A DNA stretch of 64,000 nt, taken from Actinomycetes bacterium. GTDB lineage: Bacteria; Actinomycetota; Acidimicrobiia; Acidimicrobiales; RAAP-2. Shown one piece after another: positions 51,320 through 63,484 of the stretch (the stretch's first letter is position 1; each line of letters begins with the position of its first letter). Location of the stretch: assembly GCA_021806045.1 (NCBI GenBank), contig JAJZDI010000013.1, positions 1-64,000 of the forward strand, written 5' to 3'. Both the position numbers and the translations under genes were made by a program. The notes beneath the pieces are model-generated. The model ran no database searches. It was not told the origin of the DNA and saw only the letters and a program-made list of their open reading frames with translations.

Positions 51320-51697
51320 GTGGACGTGATCATCGCGAACGGCAGGAGGACGGTCGAGGACGACGTGCGGGCGCTCGTCGAGGAGAAGGTCGGCCGCCTG
51401 GGAACGCGATGGTCATGGCTGGAGCGGGCCACCGTCCGCTTCGCCGAGGAGCACAACCCGCGGATCGCCGACTGCGAGCGGTGCGAGGTGGAGATGGTCG
51501 GGCACGGCCGGGTGGTGCGGGCCCGGGCGGCGGCGCCGGGCACGCTGGCCGCCGTCGACCTGGTGGTGGAGAAGCTCGAGCACCGCCTGGAGCGGACCAA
51601 GGGGTTGCTGGTCGGTCGGTCCCATCCCCGCCGACGCCCGTCCCGCCAGGCACCCGCCCCCGCTCTCGGGGGGATCAGGGGCGCACCGGCTTCTTGA
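51320..51697 (+). CDS. hpf: short ribosome hibernation-promoting factor (S30AE domain only)
   Basis: 125 residues. MDVIIANGRRTVEDDVRALVEEKVGRLGTRWSWLERATVRFAEEHNPRI...VEMVGHGRVVRARAAAPGTLAAVDLVVEKLEHRLERTKG is the beta-alpha-beta-beta-beta-alpha S30AE fold that binds the 30S decoding site in resting cells. The C-terminal dimerization domain of long HPF, usual in actinobacteria, is absent; a basic Arg/Pro tail of about 25 residues takes its place. GTG 51320 has GAGGAGG 7 nt upstream. The 5' leader contains the putative structured RNA. Confidence 0.85.
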   Translation: MDVIIANGRRTVEDDVRALVEEKVGRLGTRWSWLERATVRFAEEHNPRIADCERCEVEMVGHGRVVRARAAAPGTLAAVDLVVEKLEHRLERTKGLLVGRSHPRRRPSRQAPAPALGGIRGAPAS

Positions 51698-51817
51698 GCC
51701 GGCCGGGTGCCGTCCGTCCGACTGACGGCCGCCAGTCCGGGTGCCCTGGTCGGGTCGCCGGGACGGGGCAGGGGGTCCGCGCATCGGTCGCTCCGGCGAG
51801 CCGGTCGTGCGCGACGC

Positions 51818-52615
51818 CTAGCAGGCGTGGATCGTCACCCGCCAGGTGGCGGCCTCGACATGGGCGTCGAAGTCGACGCCATTGATCGTCCCGCTCACGT
51901 CGTCGTGCGCCGCCCACACGATCGGCGGCAGGGTCGTGACGACTGTCCCGCCGGTCGACTCGCACCCGCCGTTCATCCCGTTGGTCCACTGGACGAGCAG
52001 GAGGAGGTCGGCCGCGTCTTGCGACGTCGGGGACGCCACTGCCACCGGTGGCGAGCTCCGGGCGGTGGCGATGAGCCCGTCGACGTCGGAGGTGAACCGG
52101 GCTGCGGCGGGCGCGCCGTTCGCCAGGGCCCGGAGGAGCTCCTCCTGCACGGTGGGGGAGGGTTCCAGGTACGGGAAGCCCTCCGTGCCGAACCAGCGCA
52201 TGGCGAACCACCGTGAGGCGAGGTCGCTGTAGACGAGGATCGACCGACGCAGGAGCTCGGCCGGGAGCCCCGCGGGGATCGTGGTGGTCACCGGCTCGGG
52301 GTTCGCCGCCTCCACCGCGGCCACGATGGGCGCCGGTACGGGAGACGGCCACGGGGGTCCGGCGCCGTTGATCAACGTGGCCGCTGACCGCAGCCGGGCA
52401 TCGGCCTGTTCGGCGGCCCCGACGAACGCGGCCAGCTGGTCATAGGCGGACGGGCCGGGGCGCGTCGTGGTGGTCGGCGAACGGGGCGCCGATGTGGACG
52501 GCGCCGATGTGGACGGCGTTGAGGTCGACGTTGCCGCGTGAGGCCCCCCGCCCCCGCACCCGGCCAGCCCGATCGACACTGCGAACACCGCCGTGAGCCC
52601 GAGAAGCTTCCGCAC
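51818..52615 (-). CDS. putative lipoprotein of unknown function
   Basis: 265 residues. Signal peptide with lipobox (VFAVSIGLAGCGGGG), a Ser/Thr/Pro linker, then a mainly helical domain (YDQLAAFVGAAEQADARLRSAATLING, VQEELLRALANGAPAAARFTSDVDGLI) and a C-terminal part with two Cys (GGCESTGG and the final Cys). GTG 52615 is chosen because GAGGAGG lies 6-7 nt upstream and it starts directly at the signal peptide. Not recognised. Divergent from secA; 236 bp between them contain a nested hairpin at 52785-52818 and the secA promoter. Confidence 0.75.
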   Translation of the reverse strand: MRKLLGLTAVFAVSIGLAGCGGGGPHAATSTSTPSTSAPSTSAPRSPTTTTRPGPSAYDQLAAFVGAAEQADARLRSAATLINGAGPPWPSPVPAPIVAAVEAANPEPVTTTIPAGLPAELLRRSILVYSDLASRWFAMRWFGTEGFPYLEPSPTVQEELLRALANGAPAAARFTSDVDGLIATARSSPPVAVASPTSQDAADLLLLVQWTNGMNGGCESTGGTVVTTLPPIVWAAHDDVSGTINGVDFDAHVEAATWRVTIHAC

Positions 52616-52836
52616 CGCCGCACCTCCTCGTGCACCGGTCCCTTGGTGTGAGCCAACCCCCCGGGAGGCCCGGATGCCAGGGCACAATGACACCTGGACG
52701 TGGGACGGACCGGGACCGCCCTCCCGTGCGCCCCCTTGCTGGCCGCCGGTGAGCGTGGGTGGCGGACCCCGCCGGTCGGGCGGTGGACGGCGGGCCCCCG
52801 CCCGCAGTCCGGCCGTCCGTCCCGGTGCCCTACCGG

Positions 52837-52842
52837 TAGAGT
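52837..52842 (+). promoter_or_regulatory. -10 box TAGAGT before secA
   Basis: 9 nt before ATG 52852. Confidence 0.5.
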
Positions 52843-52851
52843 GATGGCTCC

Positions 52852-55614
<2,763 letters not shown>

Positions 55615-55615
55615 G

Positions 55616-56773
55616 ATGCCGACCGTGGTGACACCCACCGCCGCCGGGGCGGCCGACGGGGACGGCGACGTCCCCGCCCTGCTCGCGGCCCTGGGGGAGC
55701 GCCTGGCCGAGGCCGAGCGCTACCTGGGGCGGGAACGCCTCGAAGTCCGCCGGACGGAGCTGGCCGACGAGGCGTCCCGTCCGGACCTGTGGGATGACGC
55801 CGATCACGCCCGCCAGGTCACGACCGAGCTGGGGCGTGCCGTGGAGGACCTCGAGCTGCTGGACGAGCTGGCTGCCGCGCTGTCCGACGCGTCCACCCTC
55901 TACGAGCTGGGCGTGGAGGAGGGGGACACCGCCACCGTGGCCGAGGCGGCCGCTGCCGGCGCCGAGCTCGACCGCCGGCTGGCCGCCCTCGAGCTGCGGT
56001 CGCTGTTCGCCGGCGACTACGACGACCGCGACGCGGTGGCCGAGATCCACGCGGGCGCGGGTGGGACGGACGCCCAGGACTGGGCGGAGATGCTCCTGCG
56101 GATGTACACCAGGTGGGCCGAGCGCCGGGGGATGACCATCGAGGTGGATGAGGCCACGCCCGGCCAGGAGGCGGGCCTCCTGTCGGCCACCTTCGTGGTC
56201 CGGGGCCGCTACGCGTTCGGCATGTTGGCCGCCGAGCGGGGCGTCCACCGCCTGGTCCGCATGTCCCCGTTCGACGCCCAGCACCGGCGCCAGACGAGCT
56301 TCGCCTCCCTGGACGTGGTGCCGTTCCTGGACGACGTGGGGGAGGTGGCCGAGATCGACGAGAAGGACCTGCGCATCGACACCTACCGGTCGTCGGGGGC
56401 GGGGGGCCAGCACGTCAACAAGACGGACTCCGCCGTCCGGCTCACCCACCTCCCGACCGGGATCGTGGTCTCGTGCCAGAACCAGCGCAGCCAGCACCAG
56501 AACAAGGCGAAGGCCATGCAGATCCTGGCGGCGAAGCTCGCCGAGCGGGAGCGTCTCGAGCGACAGGCCGAGCTGGACGCCCTGTCGGGGGAACGGGCCG
56601 AGAACGCCTGGGGCAACCAGATCCGGTCGTATGTCCTCGCCCCATACCAGCTGGTGAAGGACCTCCGCACCGACGAGCAGACGGGCAACGTCGACGCCGT
56701 GCTCGACGGCGAGATCGACCCGTTCATCGAGGCGGAGCTCCGCCGACAGGCCGAGGTCCGCCGGTCGGCCTGA
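55616..56773 (+). CDS. prfB: peptide chain release factor 2
   Basis: 385 residues. GGQ loop [25 protein letters not shown] and codon-reading SPF in [15 protein letters not shown] identify RF2 (UGA/UAA). The reading frame is continuous from ATG 55616, so the autoregulatory +1 frameshift of many bacterial prfB genes is absent. The N-terminus has about 20 extra low-complexity residues. It abuts secA and precedes ftsE. Confidence 0.95.
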   Translation: MPTVVTPTAAGAADGDGDVPALLAALGERLAEAERYLGRERLEVRRTELADEASRPDLWDDADHARQVTTELGRAVEDLELLDELAAALSDASTLYELGVEEGDTATVAEAAAAGAELDRRLAALELRSLFAGDYDDRDAVAEIHAGAGGTDAQDWAEMLLRMYTRWAERRGMTIEVDEATPGQEAGLLSATFVVRGRYAFGMLAAERGVHRLVRMSPFDAQHRRQTSFASLDVVPFLDDVGEVAEIDEKDLRIDTYRSSGAGGQHVNKTDSAVRLTHLPTGIVVSCQNQRSQHQNKAKAMQILAAKLAERERLERQAELDALSGERAENAWGNQIRSYVLAPYQLVKDLRTDEQTGNVDAVLDGEIDPFIEAELRRQAEVRRSA

Positions 56774-56792
56774 CGCACCGGTGCCCCGGGCC

Positions 56793-56812
56793 GCCCCCGG
56801 TCCGCAGGGGGC
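56793..56812 (+). terminator. 6-bp hairpin after prfB
   Basis: GCCCCC, loop GGTCCGCA, GGGGGC. No T-tract; a weak candidate terminator between prfB and the ftsE promoter. Confidence 0.3.
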
Positions 56813-56839
56813 TGCCACCGGCGGCTCGGAGGTTGCGGG

Positions 56840-56845
56840 TAGACT
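56840..56845 (+). promoter_or_regulatory. -10 box TAGACT for ftsE-ftsX
   Basis: Predicts a start near 56852 and a leader of about 77 nt before ATG 56929, unlike the leaderless genes around it. Confidence 0.4.
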
Positions 56846-56928
56846 GCGCCTACCTCCGAACGGGGCGGCCGAGCTTTGCCGGCGGGTTCGTCGATCCCGA
56901 CACCGATACGGCGCCACGAGAGAACCGC

Positions 56929-57735
56929 ATGATCCGATTCGAGAACGTCACCAAGACCTACAAGGGGACCACGGTCGCCCTGCGGGACTGCTCAGTGGAG
57001 ATCGACAAGGGGGAGTTCGTCTTCCTGGTCGGCTCGTCGGGATCGGGCAAGACGACGTTCATCCGGCTCCTCCTGCGTGAGGAGGTCCCCGACTCGGGCA
57101 GGATCTGGGAGGCGGGCAAGGAGATCGTCCACCTCCCCCGGTGGCGGATCCCTTACCTGCGCCGAAACATCGGCTGCGTGTTCCAGGACTTCCGGCTCCT
57201 GCCGAACAAGACCGTCTTCGAGAACGTCGCCTTCGCCCTCGAGGTGATCGGGCGGCCCAAGCACGTCATCTCGTCGCAGGTGCCCCAGGTCCTGGACCTG
57301 GTCGGGCTGGCCAAGAAGCGTGACAACCTCCCCGGCGAGCTCTCCGGCGGCGAGCAGCAACGGGTCGCCATCGCCCGAGCGTTCGTGAACCGGCCCCTGA
57401 TCCTGCTGGCGGACGAGCCGACCGGCAACCTCGACCCGAGGACGAGCATCGGGATCATGCGCCTCCTCGACCGCATCAACCGCACGGGCACCACCGTGAT
57501 CATCGCCACCCACGACGCCGGCATGGTGGACCAGATGCGCCGGCGGGTGATCGAGCTCGACCACGGCGTTCTCGTGCGCGACCAGGCCAGAGGGGTCTAC
57601 GGCATCGACTCGGCCGTGGCGGCCGCCGGGGGCGGATCCCCGACCGGGCTGACAGTCGAGCCGACCCCGACCGGTCCCGTCGCCGTGCCCGACCTCGAGC
57701 CCCGTGCCGTGCCCGGCGTGGCCACCGGATCCTGA
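56929..57735 (+). CDS. ftsE: cell-division ABC ATPase FtsE
   Basis: 268 residues. [20 protein letters not shown], Walker [10 protein letters not shown] at about 36-44, Q-loop [16 protein letters not shown], signature [14 protein letters not shown], Walker [15 protein letters not shown]-loop THD. The FtsE-specific FQDFRLL is present. The last 45 or so residues are a Pro/Val-rich extension. With FtsX it controls peptidoglycan hydrolases at the septum. ftsX follows after 3 bp. Confidence 0.93.
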   Translation: MIRFENVTKTYKGTTVALRDCSVEIDKGEFVFLVGSSGSGKTTFIRLLLREEVPDSGRIWEAGKEIVHLPRWRIPYLRRNIGCVFQDFRLLPNKTVFENVAFALEVIGRPKHVISSQVPQVLDLVGLAKKRDNLPGELSGGEQQRVAIARAFVNRPLILLADEPTGNLDPRTSIGIMRLLDRINRTGTTVIIATHDAGMVDQMRRRVIELDHGVLVRDQARGVYGIDSAVAAAGGGSPTGLTVEPTPTGPVAVPDLEPRAVPGVATGS

Positions 57736-57738
57736 TCG

Positions 57739-58623
57739 ATGCCGGTCTCCTTCGGTTACGTCTCGCGAGAGGCGGCCACCAACCTGTGGCGGAACCGCCT
57801 GATGACGGTGGCGGGCATCCTCACCGTGGCGGTGTCGCTCGCCCTGGTGGGCTCCGCGCTCCTGCTGAAGCAGGGGGCGGCCACGGCGACGGCCCAGTGG
57901 CAGCAGGGCGTGAACGTCATCGTGTGGGTCGCTCCCGGGTCGGCGTCGTCCCAGGTGAGCGCCATCGGGCAGGAGCTGGGCGCGGTTGGCTACGTCGAGC
58001 GCTGCACCTTCCGCAACCAGGCGTACGACTTCGCCGAGTCGCAGCGGATCCTGCCCGCCGACCTGGCCAGCGAGATCACCCAGTCCGACACCCCCGCCTC
58101 CTACCGGTGCGTGCTCACCAACCCGTCGGAGGCCACCGCCCTCGACCAGCAATTCTCCGGCAAGCCGGGCATCGTCAAGGTCACCTACCCCTCACAGCAG
58201 ATCCGCACCATGCAGAGCGTGATCCACGTGCTCCAGTGGGCGTTCCTGGCCGTCGCCGTGGTGCTGCTCCTCTCGGCGTCGGTGCTGATCCTGAACACCA
58301 TCCGCATGGCCATCTTCGCCCGCCGCCGTGAGGTGTCGGTCATGAAGCTGGTGGGAGCGACGAACTGGTTCATCCGCCTGCCCTTCATGGCCGAGGGACT
58401 CGTGCAAGGACTGGCCGGCGCGGCACTGTCCGTCATCGTGGTGCTGCTGCTGTACTGGCGGCTCGGGCTGGGGACGGTGCAGCGTGCGTCGACCAGCATC
58501 TTCGCCCAGATGCACATGGGACTGGCCGAGGTGGCCGGCACCTGCATCTTCGTGGCCATCGTGGGTGTCATCGTCGGCGTGGCCGGTTCGGCGCTCGCCG
58601 TGAGGCGCTTCCTCGACGTGTGA
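57739..58623 (+). CDS. ftsX: cell-division permease FtsX
   Basis: 294 residues, four membrane helices with a large exported loop between the first and second: FGYVSREAATNLWRNRLMTVAGILTVAVSLALVGSALLL, then VNVIVWVAPGSASSQVSAIGQEL, and a C-terminal permease part with NTIRMAIFARRREVSVMKLVGATNWFIRLPFMAEGLVQG. The loop would contact a peptidoglycan hydrolase; none is encoded nearby. Confidence 0.93.
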   Translation: MPVSFGYVSREAATNLWRNRLMTVAGILTVAVSLALVGSALLLKQGAATATAQWQQGVNVIVWVAPGSASSQVSAIGQELGAVGYVERCTFRNQAYDFAESQRILPADLASEITQSDTPASYRCVLTNPSEATALDQQFSGKPGIVKVTYPSQQIRTMQSVIHVLQWAFLAVAVVLLLSASVLILNTIRMAIFARRREVSVMKLVGATNWFIRLPFMAEGLVQGLAGAALSVIVVLLLYWRLGLGTVQRASTSIFAQMHMGLAEVAGTCIFVAIVGVIVGVAGSALAVRRFLDV

Positions 58624-58639
58624 TCTGACAGGAGGCGGG

Positions 58640-59368
58640 GTGAGCACACCGGCCGCACGCGCGGTCGACGCCGTGAAGATCTACGGTGCCGGCGACACGG
58701 AGGTGACCGCGCTCGACCGCGTGACCGTCGCGTTCGACGCGGGGCGCTTCTCCGCCATCATGGGGCCGTCCGGATCAGGAAAGTCGACCCTGCTCCACTG
58801 CCTCGCCGGCCTGGACCGCCTGACCTCGGGCACGGTCTTCGTCGGGGCAACCGAGCTCGGCTCGCTGCGCGACGCCGAGCTCACCAAGGTCCGCCGCGAC
58901 AGGATCGGCTTCGTCTTCCAGGCCTTCAACCTCGTTCCCACCCTGACCGCGGCCGAGAACATCACCTTGCCGGCGGACATCGCCGGTCGGAAGGTCGACG
59001 TCGCCTGGCGTGACGAGGTCGTCGAGGTCCTCGGTATCGGCCCCCGGCTGGGGCACCGCCCTGCGGAGCTGTCGGGAGGGGAGCAGCAGCGCGTGGCGGT
59101 GGCGCGGGCCCTGGTGGGCCGGCCCGAGGTGATCTTCGCCGACGAGCCGACCGGCAACCTGGACTCGAAGGCGGGCGCAGAGCTCCTCGCCCTCATGGCC
59201 GATGCCGTCTCCCACTACGGCCAGAGCGTCGTCATGGTCACCCACGACCCGGTGGCCGCCGGGTACGCGGACCGGGTGGTGTTCCTGGCCGACGGCGCCG
59301 TCGTCGACGAGCTCGCCGACCCGACGCCGGCCACCGTGGGGGCCCGCATGGCCGCTATCCGCGCCTGA
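58640..59368 (+). CDS. ABC exporter ATPase (MacB/LolD type)
   Basis: 242 residues. Walker A MGPSGSGKSTLLHCLAGLD, Q-loop [62 protein letters not shown] precedes GTG 58640. It pairs with the permease downstream (18 bp gap). Such modules expel lipoproteins, peptides or drugs; the substrate is unknown. Confidence 0.9.
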   Translation: MSTPAARAVDAVKIYGAGDTEVTALDRVTVAFDAGRFSAIMGPSGSGKSTLLHCLAGLDRLTSGTVFVGATELGSLRDAELTKVRRDRIGFVFQAFNLVPTLTAAENITLPADIAGRKVDVAWRDEVVEVLGIGPRLGHRPAELSGGEQQRVAVARALVGRPEVIFADEPTGNLDSKAGAELLALMADAVSHYGQSVVMVTHDPVAAGYADRVVFLADGAVVDELADPTPATVGARMAAIRA

Positions 59369-59386
59369 GGGCGCCCTGGGCGATCC

Positions 59387-61963
59387 GTGCTCCGTCTCAC
59401 GCTCGCCGGCCTGGTGCGGCACCGTGCCCGCATGGCCGCCACCGCCATCTCGGTCGTCCTCGGCATCGCGTTCGTCGCCGGCACCTACGTCCTCACCGAC
59501 ACCCTGCACGCCGCCTTCAACACGTTGTTCTCGCAGAGCGCCCAGGGGATCGCCGTCGTCGTGACCGGCCGGTCCGCGCTGCCGGGTGACCAGTCCAGCC
59601 TGGCCACGCCCCCCATCCCCGACTCGGTGGTGGCGAAGGTCGGCCGGGTGCCGGGCGTGGCCGCAGCGGACGGTCAGGTGGTCGGCTTCGCCCAGCTGAT
59701 CGGACCGTCGGGCCGGCCGGCCGGCAACCCCTATGCGCCGACGCTCGCGCTGTCGGTGGGAACCGTCCCCTCCATGCGCGTCCTCACCCTACAGGTGGGG
59801 CGCCTGCCCGAGTCGGGGTCGGAGGTCGTGGTCGACCGCGCCACCGCGGCATCGGAGCACCTCCGGGTCGGGCAGCGGGTCGAGGTGTCGGGATCGGTGC
59901 CGCTCCGGCCCTTCACCGTGGTCGGGTTGGTCGACTACGGAACGGCCCAGAACCTGGGGGGAGCCACCATCCTCGGCTTCGACCTGCGTACCGCCCAGGC
60001 CGAGGCGGGCACGCCCGGCAAGGTCCAGTCGGTCGACGTGGCCGCGGAGCCGGGGGTGACACCCCCGGTCCTGGCTGCGAGGGTGGCTGCTGCGCTCGGC
60101 TCCTCCTACCGGGTCCAGACAGCCGCACAGTCCCGCCAGGAGAGCTCGGCGCAGCTGGCGCAGAGCTTCTCGATCCTCTCGACGGCACTGCTGGTGTTCG
60201 CCGGGGTGGCCCTGTTCGTCGCCGCCTTCATCATCTTCAACACCTTCGCCGTCGTCGTCGCCCAGCGCAGCCGGGAGCTCGCCCTCCTGCGGTGCCTGGG
60301 GGCACGGCGGGCCCAGCTGCTGACGATGGTGCTGGGGGAGGCAGGCGCCGTCGGGTTGGGGGCGTCGGCCGTCGGGCTGGGGGTGGGGGTGGCCATCGCC
60401 GCCGGCCTCGAGTCACTCCTGGGCCGGATCGGCGTCGAGCTGCCCGCCGCCCCACTCCAGGTCGAGGCCAGGACGGTCGCCGTCTCGCTGGTGGTGGGCA
60501 CCCTCGTCACCCTGGCCGCCGCTGCGCTGCCGGCCGTCCGTGCCGGCCGCTCCGCCCCGCTGGCCGCACTGCGCGACGACCACGGGACGGAGACGGCCAC
60601 TTCGAGACCCCTGCGATGGGCGGCGGGCGGCGTGCTCCTGGCCGCCGGTGTGGCGTCCACCGGCCTCGGCCTGGCCGGTGCCGGCGGTCTCGGCCTGCAG
60701 CTGGTCGGTGCGGGGGTGGCGGCAACATTCCTCGGACTGGCGGCACTCGCCCCGTTCGCGGTGCGCCCGCTGGCCGGCGGCCTGGGCCGCCCGCTGGCCG
60801 CCGTGACCGGGATCCCCGGCCGCCTGGCCCGGGGGAACGCCGTGCGACACCCGAAGCGGACGGCGTCGACCTCGGCCGCGCTCATGATCGGCGTGACCCT
60901 CATCACCGTGGTCGCCGTCTTCTCCCAGACCATCAAGGCGTCGCTCACCACCGCGCTCGCCACCGGCCTCACCGCTGACGTCGTCGTGACGCCCCGGTCG
61001 GTGGCGTCGGCCGGGTTCGCACCGACGGTGACGGCCGCGCTGGCCGCCCGGCCCGAGCTGGCCGGCGTCACCGGGGTCGCGTCCGGCCGGGCCGAGCTCG
61101 CCGGGGTGGCCGGGGGGGTGGGGGTACGGGTGACCGGGGTGGCCGTGCCTGCCTACCGGTCCGACATCCGGCTGGCCACCGTCGCAGGTTCACTCGACCG
61201 CCTGTCGTCCGGTCCCGGCGCGGCGAGGGCCGTCGCCGTCTCTGACACGTTCGCCACCGCCCACCGGCTGGCCGCCGGATCGGTCCTCCGGCTGACGTTC
61301 CCGACGTCGGGGACCCGGCAGCTCGACGTGGTCGCCGTCTTCCACGATCCCACCACCGCGTCCGGCGAGGTCCTCATGGGCGAGGACGTGTTCCGGTCCT
61401 CGTACCCGGTGCGTGTTGTCGATCAGGCCGTCCTGGCCCGCTTCGCCCCCGGTGTGTCGCAGCCGGCCGGTCTGGCCGCCGTGCGGCACGTGCTGGCCGC
61501 CTACCCGCAGCTCCAGGTGCAGACAGCAGCCCAGTACGTCGCCCAGCAGGAGGGGAACGTGGACCAGCTCCTGGGCCTGATCACCGCGCTGCTGGGCCTG
61601 GCCGTCGTCATCGCCCTGTTCGGGATCGTCAACACGCTGGCCCTGTCCGTGCTCGAGCGGACCAGGGAGATCGGCCTCCTGCGGATCCTCGGGATGGGGA
61701 GGCACCAGGTGCGGGCCATGATCCGTTGGGAGTCGGTGATCATCACCGTGCTCGGCGCGCTGGCCGGCGTGGTGGTGGGGATCGGGTACGGATGGGTGCT
61801 GTCCCGGGCGTTGCGCTCGAAGGGGATCTCGACGTTCGCCGTCCCCGTGCCGCTGCTCGCCGCCGTCGTCGGCGCCGCCGCCCTTGCGGGGTTGGTGGCG
61901 GCCATCCTGCCCGCCCGTCGGGCATCCCGGATCGAGGTGCTCGCCGCTATCGAGGCCGACTGA
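59387..61963 (+). CDS. ABC exporter permease with duplicated FtsX domains
   Basis: 858 residues. An N-terminal helix (MAATAISVVLGIAFVAGTYVLTDTL) and a MacB-like periplasmic domain are followed by FtsX core 1 (FNTFAVVVAQRSRELALLRCLGARRAQLLTMVLGEAGAVG), a middle helix set, a second exported domain and FtsX core 2 (FGIVNTLALSVLERTREIGLLRILGMGRHQVRAMIRWES). About ten membrane helices; duplicated FtsX units in one chain are usual for actinobacterial permeases of this type. Start GTG 59387; no strong Shine-Dalgarno. Confidence 0.88.
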   Translation: MLRLTLAGLVRHRARMAATAISVVLGIAFVAGTYVLTDTLHAAFNTLFSQSAQGIAVVVTGRSALPGDQSSLATPPIPDSVVAKVGRVPGVAAADGQVVGFAQLIGPSGRPAGNPYAPTLALSVGTVPSMRVLTLQVGRLPESGSEVVVDRATAASEHLRVGQRVEVSGSVPLRPFTVVGLVDYGTAQNLGGATILGFDLRTAQAEAGTPGKVQSVDVAAEPGVTPPVLAARVAAALGSSYRVQTAAQSRQESSAQLAQSFSILSTALLVFAGVALFVAAFIIFNTFAVVVAQRSRELALLRCLGARRAQLLTMVLGEAGAVGLGASAVGLGVGVAIAAGLESLLGRIGVELPAAPLQVEARTVAVSLVVGTLVTLAAAALPAVRAGRSAPLAALRDDHGTETATSRPLRWAAGGVLLAAGVASTGLGLAGAGGLGLQLVGAGVAATFLGLAALAPFAVRPLAGGLGRPLAAVTGIPGRLARGNAVRHPKRTASTSAALMIGVTLITVVAVFSQTIKASLTTALATGLTADVVVTPRSVASAGFAPTVTAALAARPELAGVTGVASGRAELAGVAGGVGVRVTGVAVPAYRSDIRLATVAGSLDRLSSGPGAARAVAVSDTFATAHRLAAGSVLRLTFPTSGTRQLDVVAVFHDPTTASGEVLMGEDVFRSSYPVRVVDQAVLARFAPGVSQPAGLAAVRHVLAAYPQLQVQTAAQYVAQQEGNVDQLLGLITALLGLAVVIALFGIVNTLALSVLERTREIGLLRILGMGRHQVRAMIRWESVIITVLGALAGVVVGIGYGWVLSRALRSKGISTFAVPVPLLAAVVGAAALAGLVAAILPARRASRIEVLAAIEAD

Positions 61964-61980
61964 CGGGCTACCGGACTGGC

Positions 61981-62028
61981 GGACTGGTGGCCTGCCGGAC
62001 TGGTGGCCTGCCGGACTGGTGGCCTGCC
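61981..62028. repeat. three perfect 16-bp tandem repeats
   Basis: Unit GGACTGGTGGCCTGCC, three exact copies, flanked by partial units on both sides. It lies between the convergent permease and lipase genes. A slippage-prone minisatellite useful as a strain marker; no coding or terminator role seen. Confidence 0.85.
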
Positions 62029-62058
62029 GGGTCGGCCGGGCTGCCAGCCTGCCGGTGC

Positions 62059-63402
62059 TCAGTACCTGACGGCGGGCGACCCCCCGCATGTGTCGGGCGC
62101 ACGTGCGCCGGCGAGCCGGGCGCTGATCCAGTTGAGGATGTCGGGACCGGCGGCGGTGAGTACGGACGTGTGCCCTTTGCCGAGGTACTCGTCGAACTGG
62201 ACGGTGTCGTCCTCGGTGCCGCACAGCCGCTGGTCGACCATGGACGCGGTGGCCGACGCCGGCACGATGCTGTCGGACAGTCCCTGGGCCAGGAAGATCG
62301 GGGCGGCCGACGGAGCACCACCGGGCTCGTTGGCCAGGATGGGAACCGCCATCGACCCCGACGTGCTCCAGTCCTTGACGAACAGGCGGTCGGCCGGGAT
62401 GGACGACAAGGCGGCGCCCAGGCGGTCGGCACAGGCCCCGTCCACCACCGGCTTGAAGCGGGCCCCGTAGGGGGTGAGGGCCGATCGGAGGGGCACGCCG
62501 GGGTAGTACTGGGCCCAGGCGATGACGGCCATGAGGGCGAACGTCTCCGCCGGGACCGGTGTGGCCGGTGGGTCGGCCGGGACGAACTCGGCCACGCTTC
62601 CCACCGGTGCGATGGCGACCACGCCGGTGACGGACAGGTCCGGGGCGTAGATGGGGGCGATCTCCCCGGCGAACAGCGCAGCCTGCCCCCCCTGGGAGTG
62701 CCCCATGATGACGACGGTGCGCGACGCCCTCGATCCCAACAGGTCGCGTGCGGCACGGGCGGCGTCGAGCACCCCCCTGCCCTCGCTCGTTCCGACCAGG
62801 TAGGGGTGGATGCCGGCCGTCCCGAGCCCTTCGTAGTCGGTCGCCGCGATCACGAATCCTTGGGCGAGGAGCTGGGCGGCGTAGGGGATGAAGAACTGCG
62901 AGGCCATGGAGGGCGCACACTGGTCGGCCATGCCGGTGGTGCCGTGCGCCCAGGCGAGGATCCGGTAGCCGCCGCGTGGCGGCGGGCCCCCCGGCACCAC
63001 GACGAGTCCCGACACGGCGATGTCGGCACCGGTGAGCGACCGGGAGTGGTACAGGATGCGGTAGCTGTGGGAGCCGACCGGCATGCCGTCGGCGGAGGTG
63101 ATCTCCTGGGTCCGGATGAGGGTGCCTGCCGGTGCCGGCGCCAGGGGGGACGGCGCTCGATAGAAGGCGGACGGTGCCAGGGAGGGGGGAACCGTGCCGT
63201 TCGGGAGGTCGCCCTTGAAGATGCCGGTGGGGGAGAGGGCCGGTCCGTTGCCGCCGTCGCCGGGGGCGGCCGGGGCCAGCGCGGGCAGGGAGCCGTCGGA
63301 GCTCGGTGCGCACGCGGCGAGCAGGATCGAGCCGGCCACTACAGCGGTCACCAGGCGCAACCCGCGGATCCAGGCGCGACCGCTGCGGGTACGGGGGGAC
63401 AT
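62059..63402 (-). CDS. secreted lipase/esterase lipoprotein (LIP family alpha/beta hydrolase)
   Basis: 447 residues. Signal peptide with lipobox (VAGSILLAACAPS). The alpha/beta-hydrolase core has HGTTGMADQCAPS (oxyanion region), nucleophile elbow GHSQGGQAALF, acid in QGLSDSIVPASAT and catalytic His in GKGHTSVLTAAGP. Two Cys near CAPS and CADR are typical of the secretory lipase family. Likely cleaves lipids or esters outside the membrane. ATG 63402 lies 7 nt behind TACTGT; longer in-frame starts read as non-coding. Confidence 0.85.
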   Translation of the reverse strand: MSPRTRSGRAWIRGLRLVTAVVAGSILLAACAPSSDGSLPALAPAAPGDGGNGPALSPTGIFKGDLPNGTVPPSLAPSAFYRAPSPLAPAPAGTLIRTQEITSADGMPVGSHSYRILYHSRSLTGADIAVSGLVVVPGGPPPRGGYRILAWAHGTTGMADQCAPSMASQFFIPYAAQLLAQGFVIAATDYEGLGTAGIHPYLVGTSEGRGVLDAARAARDLLGSRASRTVVIMGHSQGGQAALFAGEIAPIYAPDLSVTGVVAIAPVGSVAEFVPADPPATPVPAETFALMAVIAWAQYYPGVPLRSALTPYGARFKPVVDGACADRLGAALSSIPADRLFVKDWSTSGSMAVPILANEPGGAPSAAPIFLAQGLSDSIVPASATASMVDQRLCGTEDDTVQFDEYLGKGHTSVLTAAGPDILNWISARLAGARAPDTCGGSPAVRY

Positions 63403-63409
63403 CAGATTC

Positions 63410-63415
63410 ACAGTA
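63410..63415 (-). promoter_or_regulatory. -10 box TACTGT for the lipase
   Basis: 7 nt before ATG 63402, reading leftward. Confidence 0.45.
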
Positions 63416-63471
63416 GCCAGCGTTCGCGGGCCGGCGGGGTACCCCGTCCGAACCGGGCGGGGCGGCGCTGC

Positions 63472-63477
63472 TATCGT
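63472..63477 (+). promoter_or_regulatory. -10 box TATCGT for the rmlA-like gene
   Basis: 7 nt before ATG 63485. Confidence 0.45.
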
Positions 63478-63484
63478 CCGGCGG

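Noticed and set aside
52785-52818. Nested hairpin before secA as a leader riboregulator
   Set aside because: GGACGG-CGGGC/GCCCG-CCGTCC can fold, but it lies upstream of the likely secA -10 box at 52837 and so would not be in that transcript; GC-rich sequence forms such hairpins easily.
55616-55760. Programmed +1 frameshift in prfB
   Set aside because: The frame is continuous from ATG 55616 through the RF2 N-terminal domain with no in-frame TGA.
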